A DNA stretch of 64,000 nt. It comes from Candidatus Zhuqueibacterota bacterium (lineage in GTDB: Bacteria > Zhuqueibacterota > Zhuqueibacteria > Zhuqueibacterales > Zhuqueibacteraceae). The position numbers and the translations under genes are program-made. Positions within the stretch are counted from its first letter, which is position 1. Every line of letters starts with the position of its first letter. The stretch covers positions 24,580-88,579 of the forward strand of contig JAKEEU010000323.1 of the NCBI GenBank assembly GCA_022616415.1, read 5' to 3'. This document shows positions 34,108 to 42,577 of the stretch, piece by piece. The notes under the pieces are model-generated. The model was given only the letters and a program-made list of their open reading frames with translations, ran no database searches and was not told the DNA's origin.

Positions 34108-34126
34108 CCCAGACCGGCGGTCTGGG
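34108..34126. repeat. CCCAG palindrome abutting a stop codon (terminator-like)
   Basis: CCCAGACCGGCGGTCTGGG is a perfect palindrome that touches the TAA stop (34127-34129) of the epimerase gene. On the minus strand the stem is followed by CTTTT, giving it the look of a weak intrinsic terminator between the epimerase and acyltransferase genes. Confidence 0.8.
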
Positions 34127-35122
34127 TTACAACAAATTGTTGGTGCGATACCAATCGGCGGTTATGCGCAGACCGGTGTCGAGATCGACTTGTGGTTGGT
34201 AACCAAGCAAGCGTTTGGCTTTCGAAATATCAAAGGCGCGGTCTTTGATGAAAAAGTCGACGCGCCGGCGATAGATCGGGGGTTCGATGCCGAAAGGGCG
34301 GCAAACAATTTCGCACAACAATCCGGCAAACCACACGGGCCATACCGGAAAATTTTTGCGCGGCACCGAAACATTCAAAGCTTTGGCAACGCGTTCGACC
34401 AGCTCGGCCAGCGTCAAATATCCCTCGCCGCCTATCGTGAAAACTTCACCGATAGCCTCTTTTTTTTCGCCTGCGAGCAAAATTCCACGCACGAGATCTT
34501 CGACGTAAGTCAAGTGATAGAGCACGCGGCCCGAGCCCAGCATGCGAAACTTGCCGTTGTGAATGAATTTGAACAGTTTGAGAAAACGCATATCACCGGG
34601 GCCATAAATGCCGACCGGACGCACGACGACGCCGGGGAAATTGTGTTCTTGAAAAAAGCGCCGTGCCAGTTTCTCCCCCTGCATTTTGGTTTCCTGATAA
34701 ACATCGCCCGGGTTAAATGGCGCCTCTTCAGTGGCCGGCGGATTCTTGATCTCGCCTTGCACGCCGACGGTGCTGCAATGCACGAAGCGCGTGACGTTGG
34801 CGCGCAAGGCGGCTTCCAAGATGTTGCGCGTGCCCTCGACATTGACTTCCCAAAAATATTTCGACGGCACGCCTTCGGTACGATAAGCTGCAGCGATGTG
34901 ATAAACGACTTCCACGCCATTGAGCGCCGTTGCCAATGCATCAACTGCCGAACCGTTAGCCAAATCGCCATAAACCGGCTCGACATCGATATTTTTGAGC
35001 AGGTCCAAATTGCTGCTTTGGCGCACGAGCGCCCGCACGCGATCACCGCGATTGACGAGGTGTTTACAAACATAACTGCCGGTAAAGCCGTTGGCTCCGG
35101 TTACTAAAACTGTCCGTGACAT
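34127..35122 (-). CDS. NAD-dependent epimerase/dehydratase (extended SDR)
   Basis: A 331-residue extended SDR. VLVTGANGFTGSYV is the cofactor motif and YQETKMQGE (about 155-163) provides the catalytic YxxxK pair. GIYGPGDMRFLKLFK and a C-terminal SKAKRLLGYQPQVDLDTGL helix follow. Its closest style is dihydroflavonol reductase/3-beta-HSD-like sugar or lipid dehydrogenases. AGGA precedes the ATG at 35122; a 69-residue longer start at 35329 would run through a microrepeat region and is rejected. It likely reduces or epimerises a sugar or polyprenyl group. Confidence 0.87.
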   Translation of the reverse strand: MSRTVLVTGANGFTGSYVCKHLVNRGDRVRALVRQSSNLDLLKNIDVEPVYGDLANGSAVDALATALNGVEVVYHIAAAYRTEGVPSKYFWEVNVEGTRNILEAALRANVTRFVHCSTVGVQGEIKNPPATEEAPFNPGDVYQETKMQGEKLARRFFQEHNFPGVVVRPVGIYGPGDMRFLKLFKFIHNGKFRMLGSGRVLYHLTYVEDLVRGILLAGEKKEAIGEVFTIGGEGYLTLAELVERVAKALNVSVPRKNFPVWPVWFAGLLCEIVCRPFGIEPPIYRRRVDFFIKDRAFDISKAKRLLGYQPQVDLDTGLRITADWYRTNNLL

Positions 35123-35154
35123 CGTGTTCCTGTGTCTATCAAAACTTTTATCGC

Positions 35155-35219
35155 CGAGGGCGGAGGGCAGAGCGCTGAGGGTATTAGCCCTCAGCGCCAT
35201 GCCCTCAGCCCTCAGCGCT
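35155..35219. repeat. CCCTCAGC microrepeat with hairpin
   Basis: GCGCTGAGGG (35172-35181) and CCCTCAGCGC (35188-35197) form a perfect 10-bp stem around TATTAG. CCCTCAGC recurs at 35202 and 35209, and GAGGGC units lie before the stem. This lies between the methyltransferase stop and the epimerase start. Confidence 0.7.
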
Positions 35220-35220
35220 T

Positions 35221-36057
35221 TCACTTTCGGCAATATGCCATCAAATGCCAACCGAGGGGGCTGACCAGAGGACGAGGGATGAGATTGAAGGCCGGCACAA
35301 AAATCCGGTTGTAGGCCAAAGCCTTCCATCCCTGGTGCAAACGGCTGGCGACCGGAAATCGCTCCGGAACGATTCGACTGGTGAAGAAAGGTGAGAGCAA
35401 TTTTTTAAATTCGCCTATGGAATATTTTTTTAACACCGGCGCATCTTCGTGCTCCAACTCGACTTTCATCACCAGCGAAAGCGCATGCAGCCATGAAATG
35501 CGGTTGTAAACCATCGCGATCGCCTGCCCGCCCGGTTTGAGCACGCGGTGCATTTCTTTCGCCATCATGTCCGCATGCGCAGTATATTGCAAAACGCCGT
35601 GCGCGTAGACGACGTCGAAACTGTCGTCGTCAAACTCCAAAGCTTCACCATTCATGACGTGCAGCTCGGCGCGCAGGCCGCGCAGCGCAAAATTTTTTTG
35701 GGCCAATTGAATGGACTGCGGCGCCAAATCCACGCCGGTTACGCGCGCACCGCCTTTGGCGAAGCGGATCAAATCTATGCCGGCGCCGCAGCCGATCTCC
35801 AGCAGGCGCTGCCCGCGAAAACCGTTGAAATCGACCACCTGCGGCAGATAACGCAATTTGTCGAAACGATATTCGTCGAGATCATCGAAGAAGCCTTTCG
35901 TGCCCACAGGATGCTTGGCCACGGCAAGATCGTGAATGTGCGCGTTCCAATATTCGCGAATCGCGGCGAGCAAAGGATCGACCGAGGCGGCGTGAGACGC
36001 ATCGGGAGCGTGAGGGCGTTTGGGTTTGATATGTTGGGCGGCGGCGATTTCTGACAT
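35221..36057 (-). CDS. Class I SAM-dependent methyltransferase
   Basis: A 278-residue enzyme with the SAM-binding motif LLEIGCGAGIDLIRFAKGG near residues 85-103, the acidic VTGVDLAP strand, FDVVYAHGVLQYTAHADM and HRVLKPGGQAIAMVYNR. These are the canonical type 11/25 methyltransferase steps. The N-terminal EYWNAHIHDLAV region is common in sugar methyltransferases. It may O- or C-methylate a sugar of the repeat unit; the site is unknown. Confidence 0.9.
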   Translation of the reverse strand: MSEIAAAQHIKPKRPHAPDASHAASVDPLLAAIREYWNAHIHDLAVAKHPVGTKGFFDDLDEYRFDKLRYLPQVVDFNGFRGQRLLEIGCGAGIDLIRFAKGGARVTGVDLAPQSIQLAQKNFALRGLRAELHVMNGEALEFDDDSFDVVYAHGVLQYTAHADMMAKEMHRVLKPGGQAIAMVYNRISWLHALSLVMKVELEHEDAPVLKKYSIGEFKKLLSPFFTSRIVPERFPVASRLHQGWKALAYNRIFVPAFNLIPRPLVSPLGWHLMAYCRK

Positions 36058-36112
36058 GCAGTTCTTTTATTTAAAATTGAAAACATACGAGTGGTCTGGG
36101 TTATGTTAAAAG

Positions 36113-36131
36113 CCCAGACGGGCCGTCTGGG
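36113..36131. repeat. CCCAG palindrome near a stop codon
   Basis: CCCAGACGGGCCGTCTGGG lies 5 nt after the stop of the radical SAM gene (36137), and a half-copy (GGTCTGGGTTA) lies at 36093-36103. It is the longest consensus member of the family in this window. Confidence 0.85.
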
Positions 36132-36136
36132 CTACG

Positions 36137-37222
36137 CTAAAAATGCTGGGCGCCGTTGAAAATCGGCTTCATAATCTGGTGCAAACTCAGAGTCGTTGCG
36201 GCGGCGCGCTCGACGGCGAAATTCATCGAGATAAAACTATCGAACAAGCTGACCGGATGCTCCTGGCTGGCAATGCGGCGGCGCACGGCGCTGGCGCGCT
36301 CGCCAAACCAAATCGCTTTGAACGTCTGCTGTCGGATATTGCCCATGCTGTCGGTTTCGAGCGGATCCGGATAAACGTCGCCCCACGGATTGATCACGGC
36401 GGTGGCGAAGCCGACGGTGTTGAGATGTTCGTAGAGCGCGTTCGGCTGTTCGACATAGTCCGCAAAATGCCGATAGTAATCACGATTCATCGGCAGATAA
36501 TGGCCGTAATTTTCCATGACGCGATCGATGGCGGCTTGAAGCGCGGCGCCGTCCCCGGGCTGAAAGGCAAGATCCGGTTCGACGCAGTACATGATTTTCG
36601 GCGCGTGCAGCGCCAATTGCAGCGACAGCCCGTCGAGGCCGCTCACTTTGACCAGGTGCGCCATGTTCTCAAGATCATGCACATTCTGCCTGGTAATGGT
36701 GACGGCGATAAAAATTTTGGGGTGGCCATTATTGCGCAGCGATTTCAAGCTTTCGATGCCTTTCATCGCCAAATCGAAGTAGCCGCTGATGCCGCGCAAG
36801 TGATCGTTCAGCGCCGGCGTGCTGCCGTCCAGCGAGATGGAGATGAGATCGAGTCCGGAGTCGATCAAGTCTCTGGCGCGCCGGGCATTGATCAACAAGC
36901 CGTTCGAATACAGCGAGGTCGAGAGACGATGCTGCTTGGCGCACGCCACCAGCACGTAAATGTCTTTGCGCAGCAAAGGCTCGCCGCCTGTGAACGTCAG
37001 ATTCAGCGCGCCGGCCTCAGCGAGCTGTTGAATCAGATTTTTTCCCTCGCCGGTCGAAAGAATCGTCGGGTCGGATTTCTCTTTCCAACGGTCACAGGTT
37101 CGGCATCTGGCATTGCAAATATTCAACACTTCCCACACCGCTTTGATCGGCCCGATGATCGGCTCTTTTTTGCCTTTGGCCACGCGGAGCAGATTGCGCA
37201 GATGTTTGACTTGTTTGAACAT
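36137..37222 (-). CDS. Radical SAM protein without auxiliary-cluster cysteines
   Basis: A 361-residue protein. CNARCRTCDRW near residue 36 binds the SAM cluster and FTGGEPLLRKD is the SAM motif. The C-terminal half resembles SPASM-type enzymes (INPWGDVYPDPLETDSMGN then FKAIWFGERASAVRRRI), but where relatives have VYPC and a CPxC pair it reads VYPD with no cysteine pair, so auxiliary iron-sulphur clusters are probably absent. GAGG lies 5 nt before the ATG at 37222. It may modify a sugar or lipid of this pathway. Confidence 0.87.
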   Translation of the reverse strand: MFKQVKHLRNLLRVAKGKKEPIIGPIKAVWEVLNICNARCRTCDRWKEKSDPTILSTGEGKNLIQQLAEAGALNLTFTGGEPLLRKDIYVLVACAKQHRLSTSLYSNGLLINARRARDLIDSGLDLISISLDGSTPALNDHLRGISGYFDLAMKGIESLKSLRNNGHPKIFIAVTITRQNVHDLENMAHLVKVSGLDGLSLQLALHAPKIMYCVEPDLAFQPGDGAALQAAIDRVMENYGHYLPMNRDYYRHFADYVEQPNALYEHLNTVGFATAVINPWGDVYPDPLETDSMGNIRQQTFKAIWFGERASAVRRRIASQEHPVSLFDSFISMNFAVERAAATTLSLHQIMKPIFNGAQHF

Positions 37223-37235
37223 GCTACCCTCAGAT

Positions 37236-37312
37236 GTTAGCCGGTTAGCCGGTTCGCTGGTTCGCCCGTTAGTCAACAACCGGCCAACAGGCGAACTGGC
37301 AAACAGGCTAAC
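37236..37312. repeat. Inverted octamer microrepeat array (GTTNGCC)
   Basis: Units such as GTTAGCCG, GTTAGCCG, GTTCGCTG and GTTCGCCC run in one direction (37236-37266). The other strand from 37312 reads GTTAGCCT, GTTTGCCA, GTTCGCCT and GTTGGCCG. The two arrays face each other and can pair partly. They fill the gap between asnB and the radical SAM gene. Confidence 0.7.
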
Positions 37313-37326
37313 TTATTTTCGAAAAT

Positions 37327-39231
37327 TCACACTGCTGTCAAATACTGATCCCGCCAAATGCTGAAAACCATCAGCGCCCAAAGCCGGTGGCTGTGGTTTT
37401 CCGCGCCCTGCAAATGCTCGTTAACCAGCTTTTGCACGTAATCCGCGTTGAACAACCCGTCGCGTCTTATTCGCGCCGGCGCCAAAATGTCCAGCATCAT
37501 CGGCCGCAGTTCCTGGCGCAGCCAGTTCTTGATCGGGATGCTGAAGCCTTCTTTGCCGCGATTGACGATTTCCGGCGGCAGCAAAGGCGCCATGGCTTTT
37601 TTAAGAATGTATTTCGTTTGCGTGCCGCGAATTTTCATTGCGCTGGGAATGGTGGCGGCGTATTCCACGACGCGATAATCCAAAAACGGCGCGCGCGCTT
37701 CCAAAGAGGTTGCCATGCTCATGCGATCAACCTTCACCATGATGTCGTCGCAAAGATACGTCTTGATATCGACGTAGAGCTGGCGGTTGACGTAATCTTG
37801 CGAATCGGCATTGGCAAAATGCCGCCGGATGAACTGATGCGGGAGGTATTGCGGCTGCACGCCGGCCATAGCTTCCCCGTAAAGCCGCGTTTTCTCTTCT
37901 TCCGCGAGAAACATCATCCAGCGCACGTGCTGCAAATCTTCGGGAAAGCGCGTGCCTTCCACGAAGCGTTTGAGGCGGTTGCGCAGGCCTTTTTTCTTCT
38001 CGCTTGGTGGTAAACACATAGTTACCGGCATGAACACCCGATTGCGTACCAGCGCTGGAATTTTGCGGTACTGGCGGTAGGTCCGGTCGGCAAGATAAGC
38101 GTCGTAGCCGCCAAAAAGCTCGTCACCGCCGTCTCCTGAAAGCACGACGGTGACGTGCTCGCGCGCCATCTGCGAAACGAGATAAGTCGGGAAAATGGAA
38201 AAGTCTCCCAGCGGCTCGTCGAGGTGCTTCACCAATTTTTCGGTCAGCTCCAACGCGCTGGGCCGCAAAATAAATTCCTTGTGGTCGGTTTTAAAATGGT
38301 TGGCGATGGCGCGCGCGTAGTGCAGCTCGTTGTAACCTACGGTCGCATGACTGCCTTCTTCAAAACCGATCGAAAAAGTTTTCACCGGCTCCCTCATCAC
38401 CTGCGCCATGAGCGCGACGACGCAGCTCGAGTCGATGCCGCCGGAGAGAAACGCGCCGAGCGGCACGTCGCTCATCAGGCGAATCTTGACGGCGTCTTGC
38501 AAAATCTCGACGAGGCCTTTCTCCAGCTCTTGCTGGTGATAGCCGTTCTCGTGAAAATGGAGATCCCAATACTGGCGAATTTCCGGCTTGCCGCGGCCGT
38601 CGATGACGAGCGAATGGCCGGCGGGCAATTTGAAAATATCGGCAAAAATGCTGTACGGCGCCGGAATATATTCGAACGTCAAATACAGGTCAAGCGCGCT
38701 TTGAGAAACCCGGCGCGGAATGTTTTTCGCCTGCAACAAGCTTTTAAGCTCGGAACCGAAAACGAGCATGTCGCGATCATAATAGTAATAAAGCGGCTTT
38801 TTGCCGAGGCGATCGCGGCTGAGAAACAAGCGCTCGTTTCTCGCATCCCAAATGGCGAATGCGAACATGCCGTTCAGCTTGGTGGGGCAATCGACGCCGT
38901 ACTCTTCGTAGGCGTGCACGATGGCCTCAGTGTCGGAGCGCGTTTTAAAACGATGGCCGCGCTTCTCCAAATCCTGCCGCAGTTCGAGATAGTTGTAAAT
39001 CTCGCCGTTGAAAACGATCCAGATCGTTCCGTCTTCGTTGGTGATCGGCTGTTGGCCCCCGGAAAGATCGATGATGCTGAGCCGGCGCATGGCCAGGCCG
39101 ATGCGGCCGTCAAGGTAAAAGCCGTCTTCGTCGGGGCCGCGGTGAATGATCTGCTCATTCATGCGGCGCACTTCTGCAACATCGACTTTGGCATCGCGTG
39201 AAAAATGAAACGTTCCGCAAATTCCGCACAT
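37327..39231 (-). CDS. asnB: Asparagine synthase (glutamine-hydrolysing) family amidotransferase
   Basis: A 634-residue full-length AsnB. It begins MCGICG with the nucleophilic Cys2, keeps IIHRGPDEDGFY and FNGEIYNY in the glutaminase domain, and has SGGIDSS (263-269) and VVLSGDGGDELFGGYDAYLA in the synthetase domain. AsnB proteins in polysaccharide clusters are thought to amidate carboxyl groups of uronic acids; the ugd gene upstream would supply UDP-glucuronate. It is paired in the same locus with a Cys2-less homologue (27974-29902). Confidence 0.92.
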   Translation of the reverse strand: MCGICGTFHFSRDAKVDVAEVRRMNEQIIHRGPDEDGFYLDGRIGLAMRRLSIIDLSGGQQPITNEDGTIWIVFNGEIYNYLELRQDLEKRGHRFKTRSDTEAIVHAYEEYGVDCPTKLNGMFAFAIWDARNERLFLSRDRLGKKPLYYYYDRDMLVFGSELKSLLQAKNIPRRVSQSALDLYLTFEYIPAPYSIFADIFKLPAGHSLVIDGRGKPEIRQYWDLHFHENGYHQQELEKGLVEILQDAVKIRLMSDVPLGAFLSGGIDSSCVVALMAQVMREPVKTFSIGFEEGSHATVGYNELHYARAIANHFKTDHKEFILRPSALELTEKLVKHLDEPLGDFSIFPTYLVSQMAREHVTVVLSGDGGDELFGGYDAYLADRTYRQYRKIPALVRNRVFMPVTMCLPPSEKKKGLRNRLKRFVEGTRFPEDLQHVRWMMFLAEEEKTRLYGEAMAGVQPQYLPHQFIRRHFANADSQDYVNRQLYVDIKTYLCDDIMVKVDRMSMATSLEARAPFLDYRVVEYAATIPSAMKIRGTQTKYILKKAMAPLLPPEIVNRGKEGFSIPIKNWLRQELRPMMLDILAPARIRRDGLFNADYVQKLVNEHLQGAENHSHRLWALMVFSIWRDQYLTAV

Positions 39232-39350
39232 GTTACCATCCTAAACAGACAATAACCCCGATTTCCCTGGAGTTTTATTGTAGTGGCTCCCTCATGAGCC
39301 TATTGTTAAATGTCGACAAAAACACAAAAATCGAAACCAGTGTGCTTTTG

Positions 39351-39380
39351 GTATCCGGATTTTACAAATCGCCCGGATAT
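39351..39380. repeat. TATCCGG hairpin repeat
   Basis: TATCCGG (39352-39358) pairs with CCGGATA (39373-39379). The inner word AATCGCCCGGAT is identical in the hairpin at 54967-54992. It lies just before the end of the GT4 gene (stop at 39382) on the minus strand and could be a terminator-like element. Confidence 0.6.
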
Positions 39381-39381
39381 T

Positions 39382-40629
39382 TTAGTGAATAGAAAGGCTT
39401 TTAGACGAGAGCAAGCCTTCCAAATAGGAATAAATTTCCCTCGTCTTTTGCAAATAGCCTTCGTAGCTGTATTCACGGGCAGCCAGCACTTGGGCGCGCT
39501 GAGCGAGGTTTTCGCCATAGGAGCGATCTTCGAGCACGCGCAAAATTCCGCTGGCGAACGCCGGGGGCGTGCAATCCGTAAGCACGGAAACCTCGGCGTT
39601 CAAAACTTGCGTGTGCGTAAGATGATCGGTGGCGACAATCGGAATGCCGGAACGCAAGTACGAATAAATTTTCAACGGCGTGTTGTTGCCGGCCACGCGC
39701 GGTGAAACCAGCAAATCCGCCAGGTGCATGAACAGCGGAATCTCTTCCGGGGGGCGCTGGCCAGTAAAAATAAATTTTTCGCTAACGCCCAAGCGATCAG
39801 CTTTTTCTTGATATTGCGCCACTTGCTCGGGCTTGCCGCCGACGACGAGAAAGCGCACGTTGTCATAACGGGAAAGAACCGGCTGGCTCGCTTCAAGCAA
39901 TAAATCCAAGCCCTGATAGGGTTCGAACGTGCCCGTATACAAAACGGTGGCCGCGCCATTTTTCCCCTTCGCGCCGTTGGTTTTAGCCGGCAGACCGTAG
40001 CGGCGCGCCAATTCCGCCGCCTCAATTTTGCCATGACCGTTTTGTGCAGACTCACCAAAAACGATGGCGTTGTCCGCCACATTCTCAATGAGCTTGTTGT
40101 ATTTTTCCGGAAAACGCTTTTTGACGTAATTGAACAGCTCCGGACAAATCGTGATGACGGCCTGCGCGCTGTTGATTGTCGCCGCTTCGAGGCGCTCGAA
40201 AACTTGCATCAACGCTTTCGCCTGGCTGTATTTGAAATTCGACAATTGCTGCGGCAAGCTGGAGTGCATGTCGTACAAGTGCAGCGCGCCGAATTTTCGG
40301 CTCAGCCGGATGGCGAAAAATCCCGCCTCTTCGTGCGTGTGAATCAGATCGTAACGCTGCCGGCGCAACAACTCGACGGCGCGGCGGTAAACGAACGCGT
40401 CGAGGAGCACTTTGGTTTTGGAGGGGCCGATCGCAATCTCCTTAACCCAAGACACGCCTTGCGCGCGATGGATCTTCACATTTTCGATCTCGACATCCTG
40501 GCCGAGGTGATACGTCACCAGATCGATGTGATACCCCAGCTTGGATAGCGCTTTGAGACGGTGCAATACACTAAACGGTGTGCCGCGAGGCTGAAAAAAA
40601 GGCTGCGGCGCGATCATCAAAACTTTCAT
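39382..40629 (-). CDS. GT4-family glycosyltransferase
   Basis: A 415-residue GT-B protein: MKVLMIAPQPFFQPRGTPFS, YDLIHTHEEAGFFAIRLS, LYTGTFEPYQGLDLLLEA and RVAGNNTPLKIYSYLRSGIP mark the acceptor, linker and donor parts. The ATG at 40629 has AGGA 11 nt upstream; a longer start at 40701 would enter a microrepeat region. It is the first gene after the ugd terminator and the sigma-54-like site, so it may open a separate transcript with asnB and the genes to its left. Confidence 0.9.
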   Translation of the reverse strand: MKVLMIAPQPFFQPRGTPFSVLHRLKALSKLGYHIDLVTYHLGQDVEIENVKIHRAQGVSWVKEIAIGPSKTKVLLDAFVYRRAVELLRRQRYDLIHTHEEAGFFAIRLSRKFGALHLYDMHSSLPQQLSNFKYSQAKALMQVFERLEAATINSAQAVITICPELFNYVKKRFPEKYNKLIENVADNAIVFGESAQNGHGKIEAAELARRYGLPAKTNGAKGKNGAATVLYTGTFEPYQGLDLLLEASQPVLSRYDNVRFLVVGGKPEQVAQYQEKADRLGVSEKFIFTGQRPPEEIPLFMHLADLLVSPRVAGNNTPLKIYSYLRSGIPIVATDHLTHTQVLNAEVSVLTDCTPPAFASGILRVLEDRSYGENLAQRAQVLAAREYSYEGYLQKTREIYSYLEGLLSSKSLSIH

Positions 40630-40644
40630 TAAAAGGCTTTCCTG

Positions 40645-40738
40645 GTTGCTAGTTGCTGGTCGCTGATTACTGGTGTTTTTATCAAGCCACCCTACGGGCA
40701 TAGCCAGCTATAAGCAACCTAATATAGCTTTAGCAACC
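40645..40738. repeat. GTTGCTG heptamer microrepeats
   Basis: GTTGCTA, GTTGCTG, GTCGCTG and ATTACTG follow in 7-nt steps from 40645 to 40672. Inverted AGCAACC words lie at 40713-40719 and 40732-40738. The same heptamer words occur at 58817-58930. Confidence 0.65.
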
Positions 40739-40748
40739 AAAGTGCCAA
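40731..40748 (-). promoter_or_regulatory. Sigma-54-like promoter (-24/-12)
   Basis: The minus strand reads TTGGCACTTTGGTTGCTA: TGGCAC (40742-40747) and TTGCT (40732-40736) at the spacing required for sigma-54. It lies about 100 nt before the GT4 start at 40629 and after the ugd terminator. The -12 half coincides with a GGTTGCT microrepeat unit, so part of the match could be chance. Confidence 0.55.
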
Positions 40749-40760
40749 TCTTGACAGTAT

Positions 40761-40872
40761 TTTTATCTTAGCGACAAGCAGCCTTTTTTTCAAGCTTTTA
40801 GGTGGTGTCAAATGAAACGAAAATCGTGATTTAATCAACATCTTGATGTGCCAGCCTGAAACGATGTATTGG
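40761..40872 (-). promoter_or_regulatory. Conserved intergenic element, copy B
   Basis: This block lies 15-125 nt upstream of the sigma-54-like site and matches 20041-20154 word for word at several points (TTTTTTTCAAGCTTTTA, GTGTCAA, GAAAATC, GATGTG, ACGATGTATTGG). In both copies the most conserved end is about 110-120 nt from a TTGGCA word (minus strand). It could be an enhancer site for a sigma-54 activator. The remainder of the 504-nt gap (40630-41133) holds heptamer repeats, the terminator, and otherwise nothing I recognise. Confidence 0.55.
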
Positions 40873-41063
40873 TGTGACACATGCAAAAAATGAACAATAT
40901 GGTGGGGGGGTGAAATATTACCGGACGGTAAAACTGGGGCTGATAGGAAAATTAGAGCGAATTTGCAAACAAACAAGTGGGTGCATCCTAATCAACTGCG
41001 GCAGAATGAATATAGGCAAAATAGTTCAAGAAATTATTTTGACATCATGTTCTTGCTTGGCGC

Positions 41064-41118
41064 AAAAAAAGCGCCTCTGCACGCGGCAATTTACGCTAAA
41101 GGCCGAGCGCAGAGACGC
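41064..41118 (-). terminator. Intrinsic terminator after ugd
   Basis: On the minus strand GCGTCTCTGC (near 41118) pairs with GCAGAGGCGC (41080-41071), allowing one wobble, and is followed by seven T (41070-41064). It lies 16 nt after the UDP-glucose dehydrogenase stop and should end the upstream exopolysaccharide operon. Confidence 0.7.
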
Positions 41119-41133
41119 TGATTCAACTTGTGA

Positions 41134-42435
41134 TCAGCGGCGGCCAACAGCGACATATTGAAAGCCGCTTTCGCGTATTCTGGGAGGATCGTAGATATTG
41201 CGCAGATCGATGATGAGCGGCGTTTTCAACAAGCGCTTGATTTTGTCCAAATCGAGGCTGCGGAACTGATTCCATTCGGTGAGAAAAACCAGCGCGTCGG
41301 CGCCGCTGATCGCGCTATAGGTGTCTTCGGCAAATTCGACGTCTTGGAGAACTTTGCGGGCTTCGTGCATCGCGATCGGGTCGTAGGCTTTGATGCGCGC
41401 GCCTTCTTTCTGGAGCCCGGCAATGATGTCGATCGATGGCGCTTCGCGCATATCATCGGTGTTGGGCTTGAAAGCCAGGCCGAGCACGGCGACGATTTTG
41501 CCGCTCAAGCTGCCGACGGCGTTTTTAATTTTTTCCAGCATGCGCACACGCTGCTGGTCATTCACTTCGACCGCGGCCTCGACGATTTTAAAATGATAAT
41601 CGTTTTTCTTGGCGATGTTGAGCAGGGCACGGGTGTCCTTGGGAAAACAGGAACCGCCGTAGCCGGGGCCGGGGTGGAGAAACTTCGAGCCGATACGATG
41701 ATCCAGCCCCATGCCTTTCGCCACGTCATGCACGTCGGCGCCGACGCGCTCGCAAATGTTGGCGATTTCGTTGATGAACCCAATCTTTGTCGCCAAAAAG
41801 GCGTTGGCCGCATACTTGGTCAGCTCGGCGCTGGCGAGATCGGTCATGACGATCGGCGTTTCGATGAGATAAAGCGGCTTGTAAAGATCGCGCATAACCT
41901 CCGCGGCCCGCTCGTCCTCGGTGCCGATCACCACGCGGTTGGGACGAATGAAATCTTCGATGGCCGAGCCTTCGCGCAGAAATTCCGGATTAGAGGCCAC
42001 GGAAAAAGCGATCGGCTTGGGCTGGTTTGCCTGAATCAGCTTTTTGATCCATTTGCCGGCGCCGACCGGGACCGTGCTCTTATTGACGACGACTTTATAG
42101 TCATTCATGTAACGGGCAATGTCTTTGGTCACCGCCTCGACGTAGCGCATATCGGCCGAGCCATCTTCCGCCTGTGGCGTGCCGACGGCGACAAAAATCA
42201 CCAGCGACTGCTCGACTGCCTGCTTGAGATCGGTGGTGAATTTGAGCCGGCCTTCCGCGGCATTCTTCGCCACCATATCGTCCAAACCCGGCTCATAAAT
42301 CGGCAATTCGCCGCGGTTGAGCTTGTCGATTTTCTCTTTGATGATGTCCACACAGATGACGTCGTTGCCAAATTCGGCAAAGCAAGTGCCGGTGACGAGG
42401 CCGACGTAGCCGGTACCGATCATGCAAATTCGCAT
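41134..42435 (-). CDS. ugd: UDP-glucose 6-dehydrogenase
   Basis: The 433-residue protein has the standard layout: NAD motif MIGTGYVGLVTGTCFAEFG, VAVGTPQAEDGSADM, NKSTVPVGAGKW, SNPEFLREGSAIEDF, and the catalytic Cys in GYGGSCFPKDTRAL, then the C-terminal UDP-binding domain. It oxidises UDP-glucose to UDP-glucuronate with two NAD. GGAG lies six bases before the ATG. The product would feed uronic acids into the polysaccharide and is the likely source of carboxyls amidated by AsnB. The gene ends at a clear terminator. Confidence 0.96.
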   Translation of the reverse strand: MRICMIGTGYVGLVTGTCFAEFGNDVICVDIIKEKIDKLNRGELPIYEPGLDDMVAKNAAEGRLKFTTDLKQAVEQSLVIFVAVGTPQAEDGSADMRYVEAVTKDIARYMNDYKVVVNKSTVPVGAGKWIKKLIQANQPKPIAFSVASNPEFLREGSAIEDFIRPNRVVIGTEDERAAEVMRDLYKPLYLIETPIVMTDLASAELTKYAANAFLATKIGFINEIANICERVGADVHDVAKGMGLDHRIGSKFLHPGPGYGGSCFPKDTRALLNIAKKNDYHFKIVEAAVEVNDQQRVRMLEKIKNAVGSLSGKIVAVLGLAFKPNTDDMREAPSIDIIAGLQKEGARIKAYDPIAMHEARKVLQDVEFAEDTYSAISGADALVFLTEWNQFRSLDLDKIKRLLKTPLIIDLRNIYDPPRIRESGFQYVAVGRR

Positions 42436-42577
42436 GTTATACTCCGCAAAAATTTTAAATTGTTTTCATCAACGCTTCCTGACTCATGCTCTTTCTCTTA
42501 CCCATGCTCGCTTTTAAAAATCTTCAAAGACGAGTATGAGTGCAAGAAGGAGTAAGAGAACAACAATTTAACCTATT

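Noticed and set aside
35123..35329. N-terminal extension of the epimerase at 34127-35122
   Set aside because: The extra 69 residues translate a microrepeat gap and the end of the methyltransferase gene; AGGA before the ATG at 35122 supports the shorter start.
36143..37240. 365-codon open frame on the plus strand
   Set aside because: Antisense shadow of the radical SAM gene.
37236..37312. CRISPR-like array
   Set aside because: Units are only 8 nt with no spacers, and there are no cas genes in the window.
38155..39201. 348-codon open frame on the plus strand
   Set aside because: Antisense shadow of asnB.
41158..42555. 465-codon open frame on the plus strand
   Set aside because: It lies exactly antisense to ugd, with composition set by the ugd codons and no recognisable motifs; ugd on the minus strand is certain.
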